A stretch of DNA of 64,000 nucleotides, from the NCBI RefSeq assembly GCF_002934455.1, contig NZ_PTIR01000018.1, positions 62,001 to 126,000 on the forward strand, given 5' to 3'. Below, piece by piece: positions 17,091 through 26,618 of this stretch. Every line of letters starts with the position of its first letter. Position 1 is the first letter of the stretch. The DNA comes from Trinickia symbiotica (GTDB taxonomy: Bacteria > Pseudomonadota > Gammaproteobacteria > Burkholderiales > Burkholderiaceae). Both the position numbers and the translations under genes were made by a program. The notes beneath the pieces are model-generated. The model did not search any database and had not been told where the DNA came from. It saw only the letters and a list, made by a program, of their open reading frames with translations.

Positions 17091-19268
17091 TCAATGCGCC
17101 GACGGCGCGCCGGCCATGCCGTTGTGCCGTAAGAGCGCGTCGATCGTCGGCGCGCGGCCGCGGAACGCCTTGAACGACTCCATGGCCGGCCGGCTACCGC
17201 CTACTTCGAGGATCTCGCGACGATAGCGGCGGCCCGTGTCCGAGTCGAGCACGCTGCCGTTCGCCGCGCGCGCGGCATCTTCGAACGCGGCATAAGCATC
17301 GGCGGAAAGCACTTCTGCCCACTTGTAGCTGTAATAGCCGGCCGCGTAGCCGCCCGCGAATATGTGACTGAACGTGTTCGGCCACCGCGAGAACGGTGCC
17401 TGCGGAATCACGTGGTAGCGTTCGTTGATCTCGCGTGCGAGATCGTTCGCGCTGCGCGCGGCGGTCGCACCTGAGCCGGCCGCGCCTGGGCCGGCCGCAC
17501 CTGAGCCGGTCGCATCGAAGTCCGTATGCAGGCGCATATCGAAGATCGAAAACACGATCTGCCGCAACATGCCGAGCCCGCTCTGGAAGTTCTTGGCTGC
17601 GAGCATTTTGTCGAAAAGCTCGCGGGGCAGGGCGGCGCCGGAATCGACGTGAGACGTCATGCCGGTGAGCACATCCCACTCCCAACAGAAGTTCTCCATG
17701 AATTGCGATGGCAGTTCGACCGCATCCCATTCGACGCCGTTGATGCCCGACACCGCGAGTTCTTCGACGCGCGTCAGCATGTGATGCAGCCCGTGCCCGA
17801 ACTCATGGAAGAGCGTGATGACTTCATCGTGCGTGAAGCACGCCGGCTTGCCGCCCACGGGCGCCGAAAAATTGCACGTGAGATAGGCGACGGGCGTTTG
17901 TACGCCGTGCTCGGTCCTGTGACGCGAGCGCGCGTCGTCCATCCAGGCGCCGCCGCGCTTGCCTTCGCGCGCATAAAGATCGAGATAGAACTGGGCGACG
18001 AGCGAGCCGTCGCGATTCTCGACGCGGAAGAAGCGAACGTCGGGATGCCAGACAGGAGCTTCGTCACGGCGGATCGAGACGCCAAAGAGCGACTCCGCCA
18101 CACGGAAGAGACCGTTCAGCACGACAGGCTCGGGGAAGTATTGCTTGACCTCGTTTTCGGAGAACGCGTAGCGCTTCTCGCGCAGGCGCTCGCTCGCGAA
18201 CGCGACGTCCCACGGTTCGAGCTGCGCGAAGCCCAGCTCGCTCGCGGCGAATTCGCGCAGCTCGCGCCAATCCTCTTCGGCGTACGGGCGTGCGCGTTGC
18301 GCGAGATCGTCGAGGAATGCGACCACCTGATCGGGCGAATCGGCCATCTTCGGCACGAGCGAGACTTCGGCGAAGTTGCGGTAGCCGAGCACCTGAGCCT
18401 CTTCGCGGCGCAGCTTCAGCAGCTCGGCCATGATCTCGGTGTTGTCCCATTCGGACTTGCCCGCGCCGTATGCGCCGCCGAGCTCCGACGCCCGCGTGAC
18501 ATAGGCCCGGTACATCGCCTCGCGCATCGGGCGGTGAGCGGCGTACTGCATCACGGGGAAGTACGACGGGAAATGCAGCGTGAACTTCCAGCCCTCGGCG
18601 CCTGCCGCCTGCGCGGCCTGGCGCGCGGCTTCGACGACGTCTTCGGGCAGTCCGGCGAGCTCGGCCTCGGACTTGGCGATATAGGCGTAGGCGTTCGTCG
18701 AGTCCAGCACATGATCGGAGAACGCCTTCGCGAGCGCGGCCTGCCGCTCCTGCAACTCGCTGAAGCGCGGCTTGCTTTCCTCGGGCAGCTCGGCGCCCGA
18801 CAGCCGGAAATCGCGCAGCGCGTTTTCGAGAATCTTCTTGCGCTCGACGTTGAGCGTCGCGTACTCGGCGCTCGCCGCGATCGCCTTGTACTTCTCGAAT
18901 AGCGCGAGGTTTTGGCCGACGCTCGACCAGAACTCGGTCACGCGCGGCAGGTTTTCGGAGTAGGTTGCGCGCAGCTCGGGCGTATCGGCGACGGCATTGA
19001 GGTGGCCGACCACACTCCAGGCGCGCGAGAGCGGCTCGGTCGCGCACTCGGTGGCGTCGATGACGTCGGACCAGCCGGCGGGCGTTTGCGGGTCGACCGC
19101 ATGTTCGATGGCCGCTTTCGCATCGGCGAGCAGTACGTCGAGCGCGGGCGTGACGTGTTCGGGGCGGATTTCTCCGAAGCGCGGCAGGCCCGAGAAGTCG
19201 AGCAACGGGTTGCCCGACGCGTTCGACGGTTCCTGCGCTTCGGTCGGATGAGACGTGTGCTGGGCCAT
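17091..19268 (-). CDS. prlC: Oligopeptidase A (M3 zinc metallopeptidase)
   Basis: This 725-residue cytoplasmic M3 peptidase degrades short peptides, including cleaved signal peptides. The zinc site HEFGHGLHHMLT is followed by the third-ligand region GINGVEWDAVELPSQFMENF, and FAGGYAAGYYSYKWAEVL lies near the C-terminus, all typical of PrlC. After HTDFDAT there is a low-complexity run of Gly, Ala, Pro and Ser (about 20 residues, near 17450-17515) made of near-repeated 9-base DNA blocks, which looks like a repeat expansion in a surface loop. The start ATG is at 19268. Confidence 0.94.
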   Translation of the reverse strand: MAQHTSHPTEAQEPSNASGNPLLDFSGLPRFGEIRPEHVTPALDVLLADAKAAIEHAVDPQTPAGWSDVIDATECATEPLSRAWSVVGHLNAVADTPELRATYSENLPRVTEFWSSVGQNLALFEKYKAIAASAEYATLNVERKKILENALRDFRLSGAELPEESKPRFSELQERQAALAKAFSDHVLDSTNAYAYIAKSEAELAGLPEDVVEAARQAAQAAGAEGWKFTLHFPSYFPVMQYAAHRPMREAMYRAYVTRASELGGAYGAGKSEWDNTEIMAELLKLRREEAQVLGYRNFAEVSLVPKMADSPDQVVAFLDDLAQRARPYAEEDWRELREFAASELGFAQLEPWDVAFASERLREKRYAFSENEVKQYFPEPVVLNGLFRVAESLFGVSIRRDEAPVWHPDVRFFRVENRDGSLVAQFYLDLYAREGKRGGAWMDDARSRHRTEHGVQTPVAYLTCNFSAPVGGKPACFTHDEVITLFHEFGHGLHHMLTRVEELAVSGINGVEWDAVELPSQFMENFCWEWDVLTGMTSHVDSGAALPRELFDKMLAAKNFQSGLGMLRQIVFSIFDMRLHTDFDATGSGAAGPGAAGSGATAARSANDLAREINERYHVIPQAPFSRWPNTFSHIFAGGYAAGYYSYKWAEVLSADAYAAFEDAARAANGSVLDSDTGRRYRREILEVGGSRPAMESFKAFRGRAPTIDALLRHNGMAGAPSAH

Positions 19269-19377
19269 GGAGCTTCCTGTCTGTCGTGGATGGGATAACG
19301 GGCATCATGCACCCGAATCACCAGTTTGGGACGCCGCGCGAGATTTCCAGCGGCGCGCGCCGTTTTCGCTCGAAAGC

Positions 19378-20250
19378 CTAGACTCGTTTCGCTTCGGCCG
19401 ACGCCGCCATGCGCTCGGCCGCTTCGATCGTGTTGACGAGCAGCATCGTGATCGTCATCGGGCCGACGCCGCCGGGCACCGGCGTGATGAAGCCGGCTAC
19501 ATCGCGTACCGCCGCGAAATCGACGTCGCCGCATAGCTTGCCGGCCTCGTCGCGGTTCATCCCGACGTCGATGACGACGGCCCCGGGCTTCACCATATCG
19601 GCCGTCACAATGTTTCGCCGACCCGTTGCCGCGACGATGACATCAGCTGCCCGCGTGTGCGCCGCGAGATCGCGCGTCTTGCTGTGGCAGATGGTGACCG
19701 TCGCGCCGGCCTCGAGCAGCAGCAGCGCCATCGGTTTGCCGACGATGTTCGAGCGGCCGATCACGACGGCGTTTGCGCCTTTCAGCTCGATGCCGTGCGC
19801 TTCGAACATCTTCATGACGCCGTACGGCGTGCAGGGTCGAAAGAGGGGCTTGCCCGTCAGCAGCGCGCCGGCGTTCGCAATATGAAAGCCGTCCACGTCC
19901 TTTTCGGGAGCGATCGCCTCGATGACTTTATGGCTGTCGATGTGCGGCGGCAGCGGCAGTTGAACGAGGATCCCGTGGATTTGCGGATCGCGATTGAGCT
20001 CGTCGATGCGCGCAAGCAGCTCGGCCTCCGAAAGCGTCGCCGGATAGCGGTCGTACGACGAGTGAATGCCATTGTCTTCACAGGCCTTCACCTTGTTGCG
20101 CACGTAGACTTCGCTCGCGGGGTTGTCCCCGACGAGTACGACGGCAAGGCCCGGCTTGTGTCCGCGCGCCGCGAGCGCCGCGGCGCGCGTCGCGACTTCA
20201 GCGCGCAGAGTCTTGGAAAGGGCGATGCCGTCGATCAATTGGGCTGTCAT
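19378..20250 (-). CDS. folD: Bifunctional methylenetetrahydrofolate dehydrogenase / cyclohydrolase
   Basis: This 290-residue FolD converts 5,10-methylene-THF to 10-formyl-THF using NADP+. Family signatures are the [14 protein letters not shown] segment with the catalytic Lys, [34 protein letters not shown] and [14 protein letters not shown]. Length is normal for the family. It lies upstream of prlC on the same strand with a gap of about 110 bases. Confidence 0.97.
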   Translation of the reverse strand: MTAQLIDGIALSKTLRAEVATRAAALAARGHKPGLAVVLVGDNPASEVYVRNKVKACEDNGIHSSYDRYPATLSEAELLARIDELNRDPQIHGILVQLPLPPHIDSHKVIEAIAPEKDVDGFHIANAGALLTGKPLFRPCTPYGVMKMFEAHGIELKGANAVVIGRSNIVGKPMALLLLEAGATVTICHSKTRDLAAHTRAADVIVAATGRRNIVTADMVKPGAVVIDVGMNRDEAGKLCGDVDFAAVRDVAGFITPVPGGVGPMTITMLLVNTIEAAERMAASAEAKRV

Positions 20251-20386
20251 GGATGGTCGGTCGGGACAAAGGAAAAATTATACCGCCGGGCTATTGGCCC
20301 GACTGGCAGTCCAACCGGCGAGGCAGCGAAGCTTGGAGGGGCGAGACGATGCAGCGAAACGCCGCGCGTGGCGTTTCGCCCGGCGC

Positions 20387-21028
20387 CTACTGTTGCTGCG
20401 GCTTGTTCGACAGCGCGAGTCGCAGCAGGTCGGCGACCGTGTTGACGTTGAGCTTTTCCATGATGTTCGCCCGGTGCGCCTCGACGGTCTTGATGCTGAT
20501 CCCGAGGTCATCGGCGATCTGCTTGTTGAGGCGCCCGGCGATGATGCGCTCGAGCACCTGGTGCTCGCGCGCCGTCAACTTCGAGAGCCGCTCAGCGGCC
20601 GCCCGCTGTTGCTGGACCGTGGTGCTCTCGCTGCGCGCCTTCTCGAGCATTCGCTCGACGAGCTTGCGGAGCTCGGCCTCGTCGAACGGCTTCTCGATGA
20701 AATCCATCGCGCCTTTTTTCATCGTCGAGACGGCCATCGGCACATCGCCGTGTCCGGTCACGAAGATGATCGGCAGCGAGGCGTTCTCGGCAATGAGCCG
20801 TTCCTGCAGCTCGAGGCCGCTCATGCCGGACATGCGCACGTCGAGAATCAGGCAGGCGATCTGCCCCGGGTGCTGAGCGGGCTGATAGGCGTCGAGGAAC
20901 TGTTCGGCGCTCGTGAAGCACTGCACCCGATAGCCGTTCGCCTCCAGCAGCCAACGCAGCGAATCGCGCACGGCCTCGTCGTCGTCGACGACAAAGACGG
21001 TTTCCTGAGTGGTGACTGGGCTGCTCAT
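20387..21028 (-). CDS. FixJ-family two-component response regulator
   Basis: This 213-residue protein has a receiver domain: acidic pair in VVDDDEAVRDSL, phospho-acceptor Asp in LILDVRMSGMSGLEL, and Lys in FIEKPFD. A LuxR/FixJ helix-turn-helix follows (LTAREHQVLERIIAGRLNK, ISIKTVEAHRANIMEKL). It overlaps the kinase stop codon by 4 bases (ATGA), so kinase and regulator are co-translated. The pair is divergent from aceE. Control of pyruvate dehydrogenase or of respiration is plausible but not shown. Confidence 0.92.
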   Translation of the reverse strand: MSSPVTTQETVFVVDDDEAVRDSLRWLLEANGYRVQCFTSAEQFLDAYQPAQHPGQIACLILDVRMSGMSGLELQERLIAENASLPIIFVTGHGDVPMAVSTMKKGAMDFIEKPFDEAELRKLVERMLEKARSESTTVQQQRAAAERLSKLTAREHQVLERIIAGRLNKQIADDLGISIKTVEAHRANIMEKLNVNTVADLLRLALSNKPQQQ

Positions 21029-23541
21029 AGTTCTCCCGTGACAGTTTGCGGTCTCTGTGCCTCGGACCCGCCTTGGTTATGATCGGCTGGTTCGCCGATC
21101 GGCAGACTAACGTGAAACGTGGCGCCTGTAACCTTTCCGTCGGCATCGATGTTGTTGACGACCCACAGGCGTCCGCGATGCGACTCGATGATCGATCGGC
21201 AGATGTTGAGGCCCATGCCCATGCCGTCCGACTTCGTGCTGAAAAACGGCTCGAAGAGGCGCTCGATGGCCGCTTCGTCCACGCCCGGGCCCTGATCGAT
21301 CACGCTGATGCAGACGAACCCAGCATCCAGCCGGACGACGATTCGGATTGCCGGATCAACGGCGTTCGGCCGCGCGCCGTGCATCGCTTCGGCGGCGTTC
21401 TTGAGCAGGTTGACGAGCACCTGTTCGATGAGGACCGGGTCCACATAGATGACCGGCAGCCGTGAGCGGATTTCCGTCACGATCCGAATCCGGCGCTTGC
21501 GGGTCTCGATTTCGGCGAGACCCACCGCGTCGGCGACGATGTCGGAGACACGAGCGGCCTGGCGCTTCGGCTCGCTGCGCTTCACGAACTCGCGGATTCG
21601 CTTGATGATCATGCCCGCGCGCACGGCCTGCTGCGCCGTCTTCTCGAGCACGGGCAAGAGCGTATCGGGCGTCGTGCGACCCGCCTTGACGAGCGCCACC
21701 GTGCCCGAGCAGTAGTTGTTGATCGCGGCGAGCGGCTGATTGAGCTCGTGCGCGAGCGAAGAAGCCATCTCGCCCATCGTCATGAGGCGGCTCGTGAACT
21801 GCAGCTTCTCTTCCTGTTGACGCGCGAGCTCCTGCGCCTGCTTGCGCGTCGTGATGTCAGTGGCGATCTGCATCTGCGCGAGATGGCCGTCGACCCACTG
21901 GATATACTGGCGGCGCACCTCGAACCACTTCTGAATGCTCTGGACGTAGACTTCCTGCGCGTCGGCCGTGCCTTCGGTCAGCGCGGCGGCCGGCAGCCCG
22001 GCATAGGTATCCACCATATCGATCGAGTCCGAAGACGCCTGCGTCGAATCGAAGCCGCCGCCGCCCGCGAGCTCGAGGTGCCCGTCGGGCCGAATGCCGA
22101 AAAGGTGCCGGTAATAACGGTTCGCGAACAGCAGCTCGGCTTCGTCGGCGGCGAGCACCGAAACGGCGGCGTCGAGGCTTTCGAGCACGGTCGTGAACCG
22201 CTCGTGGGCCGCGGCGAGCTCTTCGCGCGCGCGCTTGGGCTCCGTGATGTCGGTCATCGACGACATCCAGCCGGTTTGCCGCCCGGAACTGTCGATGAGC
22301 GGCGAGACGTAAAGCCGTGCATGGAAGATCGACCCGTCCTTGCGGCGCACGCGCAATTCGAAACCCGAGGAGGGCGCCTTGCCGCGCAGCGTCATGTCGA
22401 TCTGACGCTGCATTTCGGGATAGGAGTCGCGTGGCCAGTACGGAAAGGGCGGCGTCTTGCCGACGAGGTCGCTCTCGTCCCAGCCCGTCATCCGGCAGAA
22501 CGCGGGGTTCACGTGCGTGATCCGTCCGTGCATGTCGAGCACGCGCATGCCGATCAGCACCGAGTTCTCCATCGCGCGCCTGAAGAACGCCTCCGCATAC
22601 AGCGCCTGCTGTGCCTCGAAGCGCTGGCGCGTGTGCTTCCAGAGGCTCCAGAGACTCCAGAGCACGAAGCACGACAGCCCCGCCACGAGCCACACGAGCG
22701 TGTTGTTCGTGAAGTTCGTGATCTGCGGAAACGCGTAGACGCGCACGGTGAGCCCTTGGCCCGGCGGGTCGAGCGGCAGATCGTAGAAAATGTCGCGCGG
22801 CAGGCGCGGGCGCGTCGACGTCGTCGAGAGCTCCCGGTTGTCCGCGTCGAGCAGCGAAATCTTGTATTTCGCCGAAAGCTCGGGCGGAATGTCGTGCTTC
22901 AAAATCCCTTCGATCGAGAACACGGCGGCAATCGAGCCGAGAAACTCGCGATCGCGATAAACGGGCGTTTGCAGCGTCAGGTAGCCGTTGCCGAGATCGT
23001 CGTAGATGAGCGGCGAGTAGACCTGGCGCCGTGTGCTGCGGGCCTCGCCGAAAGCGGCGGTGACGGCCATGTCCATCTGCGCGTCCGTGAGCCGCGCGAA
23101 ACGCTGCCCCGCGAGCGGCGGCGCCATGTCCGGCCAGTGCAGCGTCTTTCCGCTCGTGTACCAGTTCAGATAGACGATCTCGGGATGCGCCTGCATGATG
23201 TCGGCCGTCGACGTCTGAAACGAGCGTTCCTCCTCGTGGCCGGCCGCGAGATCGCGTGCCACGCCCTGCAATTGTTCCTGCGCGCCCGTCATGGACAGGC
23301 GGATCTGCTGCTGGGCCCACGCCACGTTGCGAAAGAGCGTGTCCTCCTGCTGCTGCTGCTCGCGCCGGTTCAAGCTCCAGAGGATGAGGCTCATCACGAC
23401 GAGGAACACCAGGATCGAGAGGAGCGGCGTCAGCAAATAGGAATTGGACCACCACGGTCCGTGGTGCCAGCGGGACGGCGCCGAGTCCGCCCGGGCACCG
23501 GACGGCCGCGCCGAGCGTGCGAAAAGCCGATCGGTCAACAT
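21025..23541 (-). CDS. Membrane PAS-domain sensor histidine kinase (FixL/DctB-like)
   Basis: This 838-residue kinase has one transmembrane helix at about residues 34-55, a periplasmic sensor of about 220 residues, and a second helix near 280-300. Two PAS-like regions follow (one with HVNPAFCRMTGWDESDLVGKT). The dimerisation domain has the phospho-accepting His598 in LAHELNQPLAAI. The ATPase domain has NLLKNAAEAM, DQGPGVD and GMGMGLNICRSIIE. The HELNQPLAA motif is typical of FixL/DctB-type kinases. ATG 23541 is used; the frame extends to 23595, adding 18 poorly supported residues. A TACAAT box lies just before 23541. Confidence 0.9.
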   Translation of the reverse strand: MLTDRLFARSARPSGARADSAPSRWHHGPWWSNSYLLTPLLSILVFLVVMSLILWSLNRREQQQQEDTLFRNVAWAQQQIRLSMTGAQEQLQGVARDLAAGHEEERSFQTSTADIMQAHPEIVYLNWYTSGKTLHWPDMAPPLAGQRFARLTDAQMDMAVTAAFGEARSTRRQVYSPLIYDDLGNGYLTLQTPVYRDREFLGSIAAVFSIEGILKHDIPPELSAKYKISLLDADNRELSTTSTRPRLPRDIFYDLPLDPPGQGLTVRVYAFPQITNFTNNTLVWLVAGLSCFVLWSLWSLWKHTRQRFEAQQALYAEAFFRRAMENSVLIGMRVLDMHGRITHVNPAFCRMTGWDESDLVGKTPPFPYWPRDSYPEMQRQIDMTLRGKAPSSGFELRVRRKDGSIFHARLYVSPLIDSSGRQTGWMSSMTDITEPKRAREELAAAHERFTTVLESLDAAVSVLAADEAELLFANRYYRHLFGIRPDGHLELAGGGGFDSTQASSDSIDMVDTYAGLPAAALTEGTADAQEVYVQSIQKWFEVRRQYIQWVDGHLAQMQIATDITTRKQAQELARQQEEKLQFTSRLMTMGEMASSLAHELNQPLAAINNYCSGTVALVKAGRTTPDTLLPVLEKTAQQAVRAGMIIKRIREFVKRSEPKRQAARVSDIVADAVGLAEIETRKRRIRIVTEIRSRLPVIYVDPVLIEQVLVNLLKNAAEAMHGARPNAVDPAIRIVVRLDAGFVCISVIDQGPGVDEAAIERLFEPFFSTKSDGMGMGLNICRSIIESHRGRLWVVNNIDADGKVTGATFHVSLPIGEPADHNQGGSEAQRPQTVTGEL

Positions 23542-23734
23542 GGCTCGAATTGTAGCGCAGCGCCGCAGGGCCAATTGGCGTAAAACAGCAAGCAACGACT
23601 GTCAATTCGAGCGTCTTCCGATCGTGGGGCTACCTCGGGAAAGGTCCGATTTGCGGTTCATCTGCGTGCCGTTCGATGTGCGTTGCAACAATATTCCGCA
23701 TTATGAGAAATGATCTCGTAATTCGAAAAATTCG

Positions 23735-23764
23735 TTGCGCGGTGGCGTCTGGGGTCATTACAAT
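23735..23764 (+). promoter_or_regulatory. Candidate aceE promoter
   Basis: TTGCGC (23735-23740) and TACAAT (23759-23764) are separated by 18 bases, about 70 bases before the aceE ATG. Just upstream, an AT-rich stretch carries two AATTCG direct repeats 10 bases apart (near 23720 and 23729), a possible regulator site. No other gene-like feature is seen between the divergent kinase and aceE. Confidence 0.5.
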
Positions 23765-23835
23765 CGCCCACAACTGCCGCGGCCGAACCGGCTCGCGTCG
23801 TCTGTTCGAAGAGCATTTCCTACCAGGAGACGAGA

Positions 23836-26535
23836 ATGTCCGCTGTGCCCGACGAAGTCATGAAGTATGTCGCCGCCGATAAAGACGACGATCCCCAGGA
23901 AACCGGCGAATGGCTCGAGGCACTGGAGGGCGTGATCTCCGCCGTCGGCCCGAACCGTGCGCACTACCTGATCGAAAAGCAGATCGAGTTTGCCCGCGTG
24001 CATGGCGAGCATCTGCCGTTCTCGGCCAACACCCCCTACATCAACACCATTCCGGTCCCGAATCAGGCGAAGATTCCCGGCGACCAGGACATCGAGCACC
24101 GCATCCGCTCCTACACGCGCTGGAACGCGATCGCGATGGTGCTGCGCGCGGGCAAGCACACGAACGTCGGCGGCCACATCGCTTCGTTCGCCTCGGCCGC
24201 GACGCTCTACGACGTCGGCTTCAATCATTTCTGGCACGCGCCGTCGGACAAGCACGGCGGCGACCTCGTATTCGCGCAAGGCCACTCGTCGCCCGGCATC
24301 TATGCGCGCGCCTTCCTGCTCGGCCGGCTGACCGAAACGCAGCTCGACAACTTCCGCCAGGAGGTGGGCGGCGAGGGCATCTCGTCGTATCCGCACCCGT
24401 GGCTCATGCCCGACTTCTGGCAGTTCCCGACCGTCTCGATGGGCCTCGGCCCGATCATGGCGATCTACCAGGCGCGCTTCATGAAGTATCTGCAGGCGCG
24501 CGGCATCGTCAACGCGGAGGGCCGCAAGGTCTGGGCGTTCCTCGGCGACGGCGAGACCGACGAGCCCGAATCGCTCGGCGCGATCGGCATGGCGGGCCGT
24601 GAGCGGCTCGACAATCTCGTGTTCGTCGTCAACTGCAACTTGCAGCGCCTCGACGGCCCCGTGCGCGGCAACGGCAAGATCATTCAGGAGCTCGAGTCGG
24701 AATTCCGCGGCGCGGGCTGGAACGTCGTCAAGGTCATCTGGGGCAGCCGCTGGGACGCGCTCTTCGCGCGTGACAAGACGGGTGCCCTGATGCGCCGGAT
24801 GATGGAAGTCGTCGACGGCGAGTATCAGACGTACAAGTCCGAGTCGGGCGCCTTCGTGCGCGAGCACTTCTTCAACACGCCGGAATTGAAGGCGCTCGTC
24901 GCCGATTGGTCCGACGACGACATCTGGAACCTGAACCGCGGCGGCCACGATCCGCACAAGATCTATGCGGCGTTCCACGCGGCCACGCATCACAAGGGCC
25001 AGCCGACCGTCATCCTCGCGAAGACGATCAAGGGCTACGGCATGGGCGAGGCCGGCCAGGCAATGAACATCACCCACCAGCAGAAGAAGATGCAGGTGGA
25101 TCAGCTCAAGGCATTCCGAGACCAGTTCCGGCTCCCGATCTCCGACGAGCAGATCGTCGACGTGCCGTACCTCAAGTTCGAGGAAGGGTCGAAGGAACTC
25201 GAGTACATGCGCGCCCGGCGCGAGGAGCTCGGCGGCTATCTGCCGGCACGTCGTCAAAAGGCGGCCGAGTCGCTGCCCGTGCCGCCGCTCTCGGCGTTCG
25301 AGCCGCTCCTGAAGGGCACGGGCGAAGGCCGCGAGATCTCGACGACGATGGCGTTCGTGCGGATCCTCAACATCCTGCTGAAGGACAAAGCGCTCGGCAA
25401 GCGCGTCGTGCCGATCGTGCCCGACGAGTCGCGCACGTTCGGCATGGAGGGTCTCTTCCGGCAAATCGGCATCTGGAACCAGGACGGCCAGAAGTATGTG
25501 CCCGAGGATTCCGATCAGCTGATGTTCTATAAGGAATCCGAGACCGGCCAGATCCTGCAGGAAGGGATCAACGAGGCGGGCGGGATGTGCGACTGGATCG
25601 CCGCGGCGACGTCGTATTCGACGCACGGCGAGATCATGGTGCCGTTCTACGTCTTCTACTCGATGTTCGGCTTCCAGCGCATCGGCGATCTCATCTGGGC
25701 GGCCGGCGACATGCGTTCGCGCGGCTTCCTGCTCGGCGGCACGTCGGGCCGCACGACGCTGAACGGCGAAGGCCTCCAGCACGAGGACGGCCATTCGCTG
25801 CTGTGGGCGTCGTCGGTGCCGAACTGCGTCAGCTACGATCCGACGTTCGGCTTCGAGCTCGCGGTCATCATGCAAGACGGCCTGCGCCGGATGGTTCAGG
25901 AGCAGGAGGACGTGTTCTACTACGTCACGGTGATGAACGAGAACTACGAGCACCCGGCGATTCCCGAGGGTGACGACGTGGCCGCTCACATCATCAAAGG
26001 CATGTACTCGCTCAAGAAGGCCGACGGCTCGGGCAAGGCGCCGCGCGTGCAACTCATGGGCGCGGGCACGATCCTGAACGAAGTGATCGCCGCGGCCGAT
26101 TTGCTGAAGAACGACTGGGGGGTGGCCGCCGACCTCTGGAGCGTGCCGAGCTTCACCGAGCTCGCGCGCGAGGGCCAGGAAGTGTCGCGCTGGAACCTGC
26201 TGCACCCGACGGAGCCGCGCAAGCTTTCGCACGTTGAAACGCTGCTGAAGGATACGCAGGGCCCCATCGTCGCTTCGACGGACTACGTGCGGGCGCTGGC
26301 CGATCAGATCCGCGCTTATGTGCCGCGGCGCTTCGTCGTGCTCGGCACCGACGGCTTCGGCCGCTCCGACACGCGCGAGAAGCTGCGTCACTTCTTCGAA
26401 GTCGACCGTTACTGGGTCACCGTCGCCGCGCTGAACGCGCTGGCCGATGAAGGTACCATCGAGCGCAAGGTCGTGGCCGACGCGCTCGCGAAGTACCGCC
26501 TCGACCCCAACAAACCCAACCCGATGACCGTTTAA
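23836..26535 (+). CDS. aceE: Pyruvate dehydrogenase E1 component (homodimeric type)
   Basis: This 899-residue thiamine-diphosphate enzyme decarboxylates pyruvate and acetylates the lipoyl arms of E2. It is the long homodimeric AceE type. Features include the ThDP motif starting GDGETDEPES, the N-terminal region INTIPVPNQAKIPGDQDIE, and GTSGRTTLNGEGLQHEDGHS. The start is behind AGGAGACGAGA. It is the first gene of aceE-aceF-lpdA. A long open frame on the opposite strand is a shadow of its GC-rich codon use. Confidence 0.98.
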   Translation: MSAVPDEVMKYVAADKDDDPQETGEWLEALEGVISAVGPNRAHYLIEKQIEFARVHGEHLPFSANTPYINTIPVPNQAKIPGDQDIEHRIRSYTRWNAIAMVLRAGKHTNVGGHIASFASAATLYDVGFNHFWHAPSDKHGGDLVFAQGHSSPGIYARAFLLGRLTETQLDNFRQEVGGEGISSYPHPWLMPDFWQFPTVSMGLGPIMAIYQARFMKYLQARGIVNAEGRKVWAFLGDGETDEPESLGAIGMAGRERLDNLVFVVNCNLQRLDGPVRGNGKIIQELESEFRGAGWNVVKVIWGSRWDALFARDKTGALMRRMMEVVDGEYQTYKSESGAFVREHFFNTPELKALVADWSDDDIWNLNRGGHDPHKIYAAFHAATHHKGQPTVILAKTIKGYGMGEAGQAMNITHQQKKMQVDQLKAFRDQFRLPISDEQIVDVPYLKFEEGSKELEYMRARREELGGYLPARRQKAAESLPVPPLSAFEPLLKGTGEGREISTTMAFVRILNILLKDKALGKRVVPIVPDESRTFGMEGLFRQIGIWNQDGQKYVPEDSDQLMFYKESETGQILQEGINEAGGMCDWIAAATSYSTHGEIMVPFYVFYSMFGFQRIGDLIWAAGDMRSRGFLLGGTSGRTTLNGEGLQHEDGHSLLWASSVPNCVSYDPTFGFELAVIMQDGLRRMVQEQEDVFYYVTVMNENYEHPAIPEGDDVAAHIIKGMYSLKKADGSGKAPRVQLMGAGTILNEVIAAADLLKNDWGVAADLWSVPSFTELAREGQEVSRWNLLHPTEPRKLSHVETLLKDTQGPIVASTDYVRALADQIRAYVPRRFVVLGTDGFGRSDTREKLRHFFEVDRYWVTVAALNALADEGTIERKVVADALAKYRLDPNKPNPMTV

Positions 26536-26618
26536 GGCATCGCCTTCGCGCGATCCGACGCGTGCGTGAGCCGCCCGAAAGGCGGCTTCACGCGCGTGTG
26601 CCCTGGAGACACCAACAA

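Noticed and set aside
20320-20335. A 16-base sequence (GAGGCAGCGAAGCTTG) also found at 55425-55440
   Set aside because: One 16-base match in 64 kb of GC-rich DNA is near the chance expectation. At the second site it overlaps the ribosome-binding site and start of the hydrolase, so no repeat family is supported.
23758-26391. Long minus-strand open frame of 877 codons opposite aceE
   Set aside because: Arg/His/Val-rich translation without domains, exactly antisense to the well-defined aceE gene.
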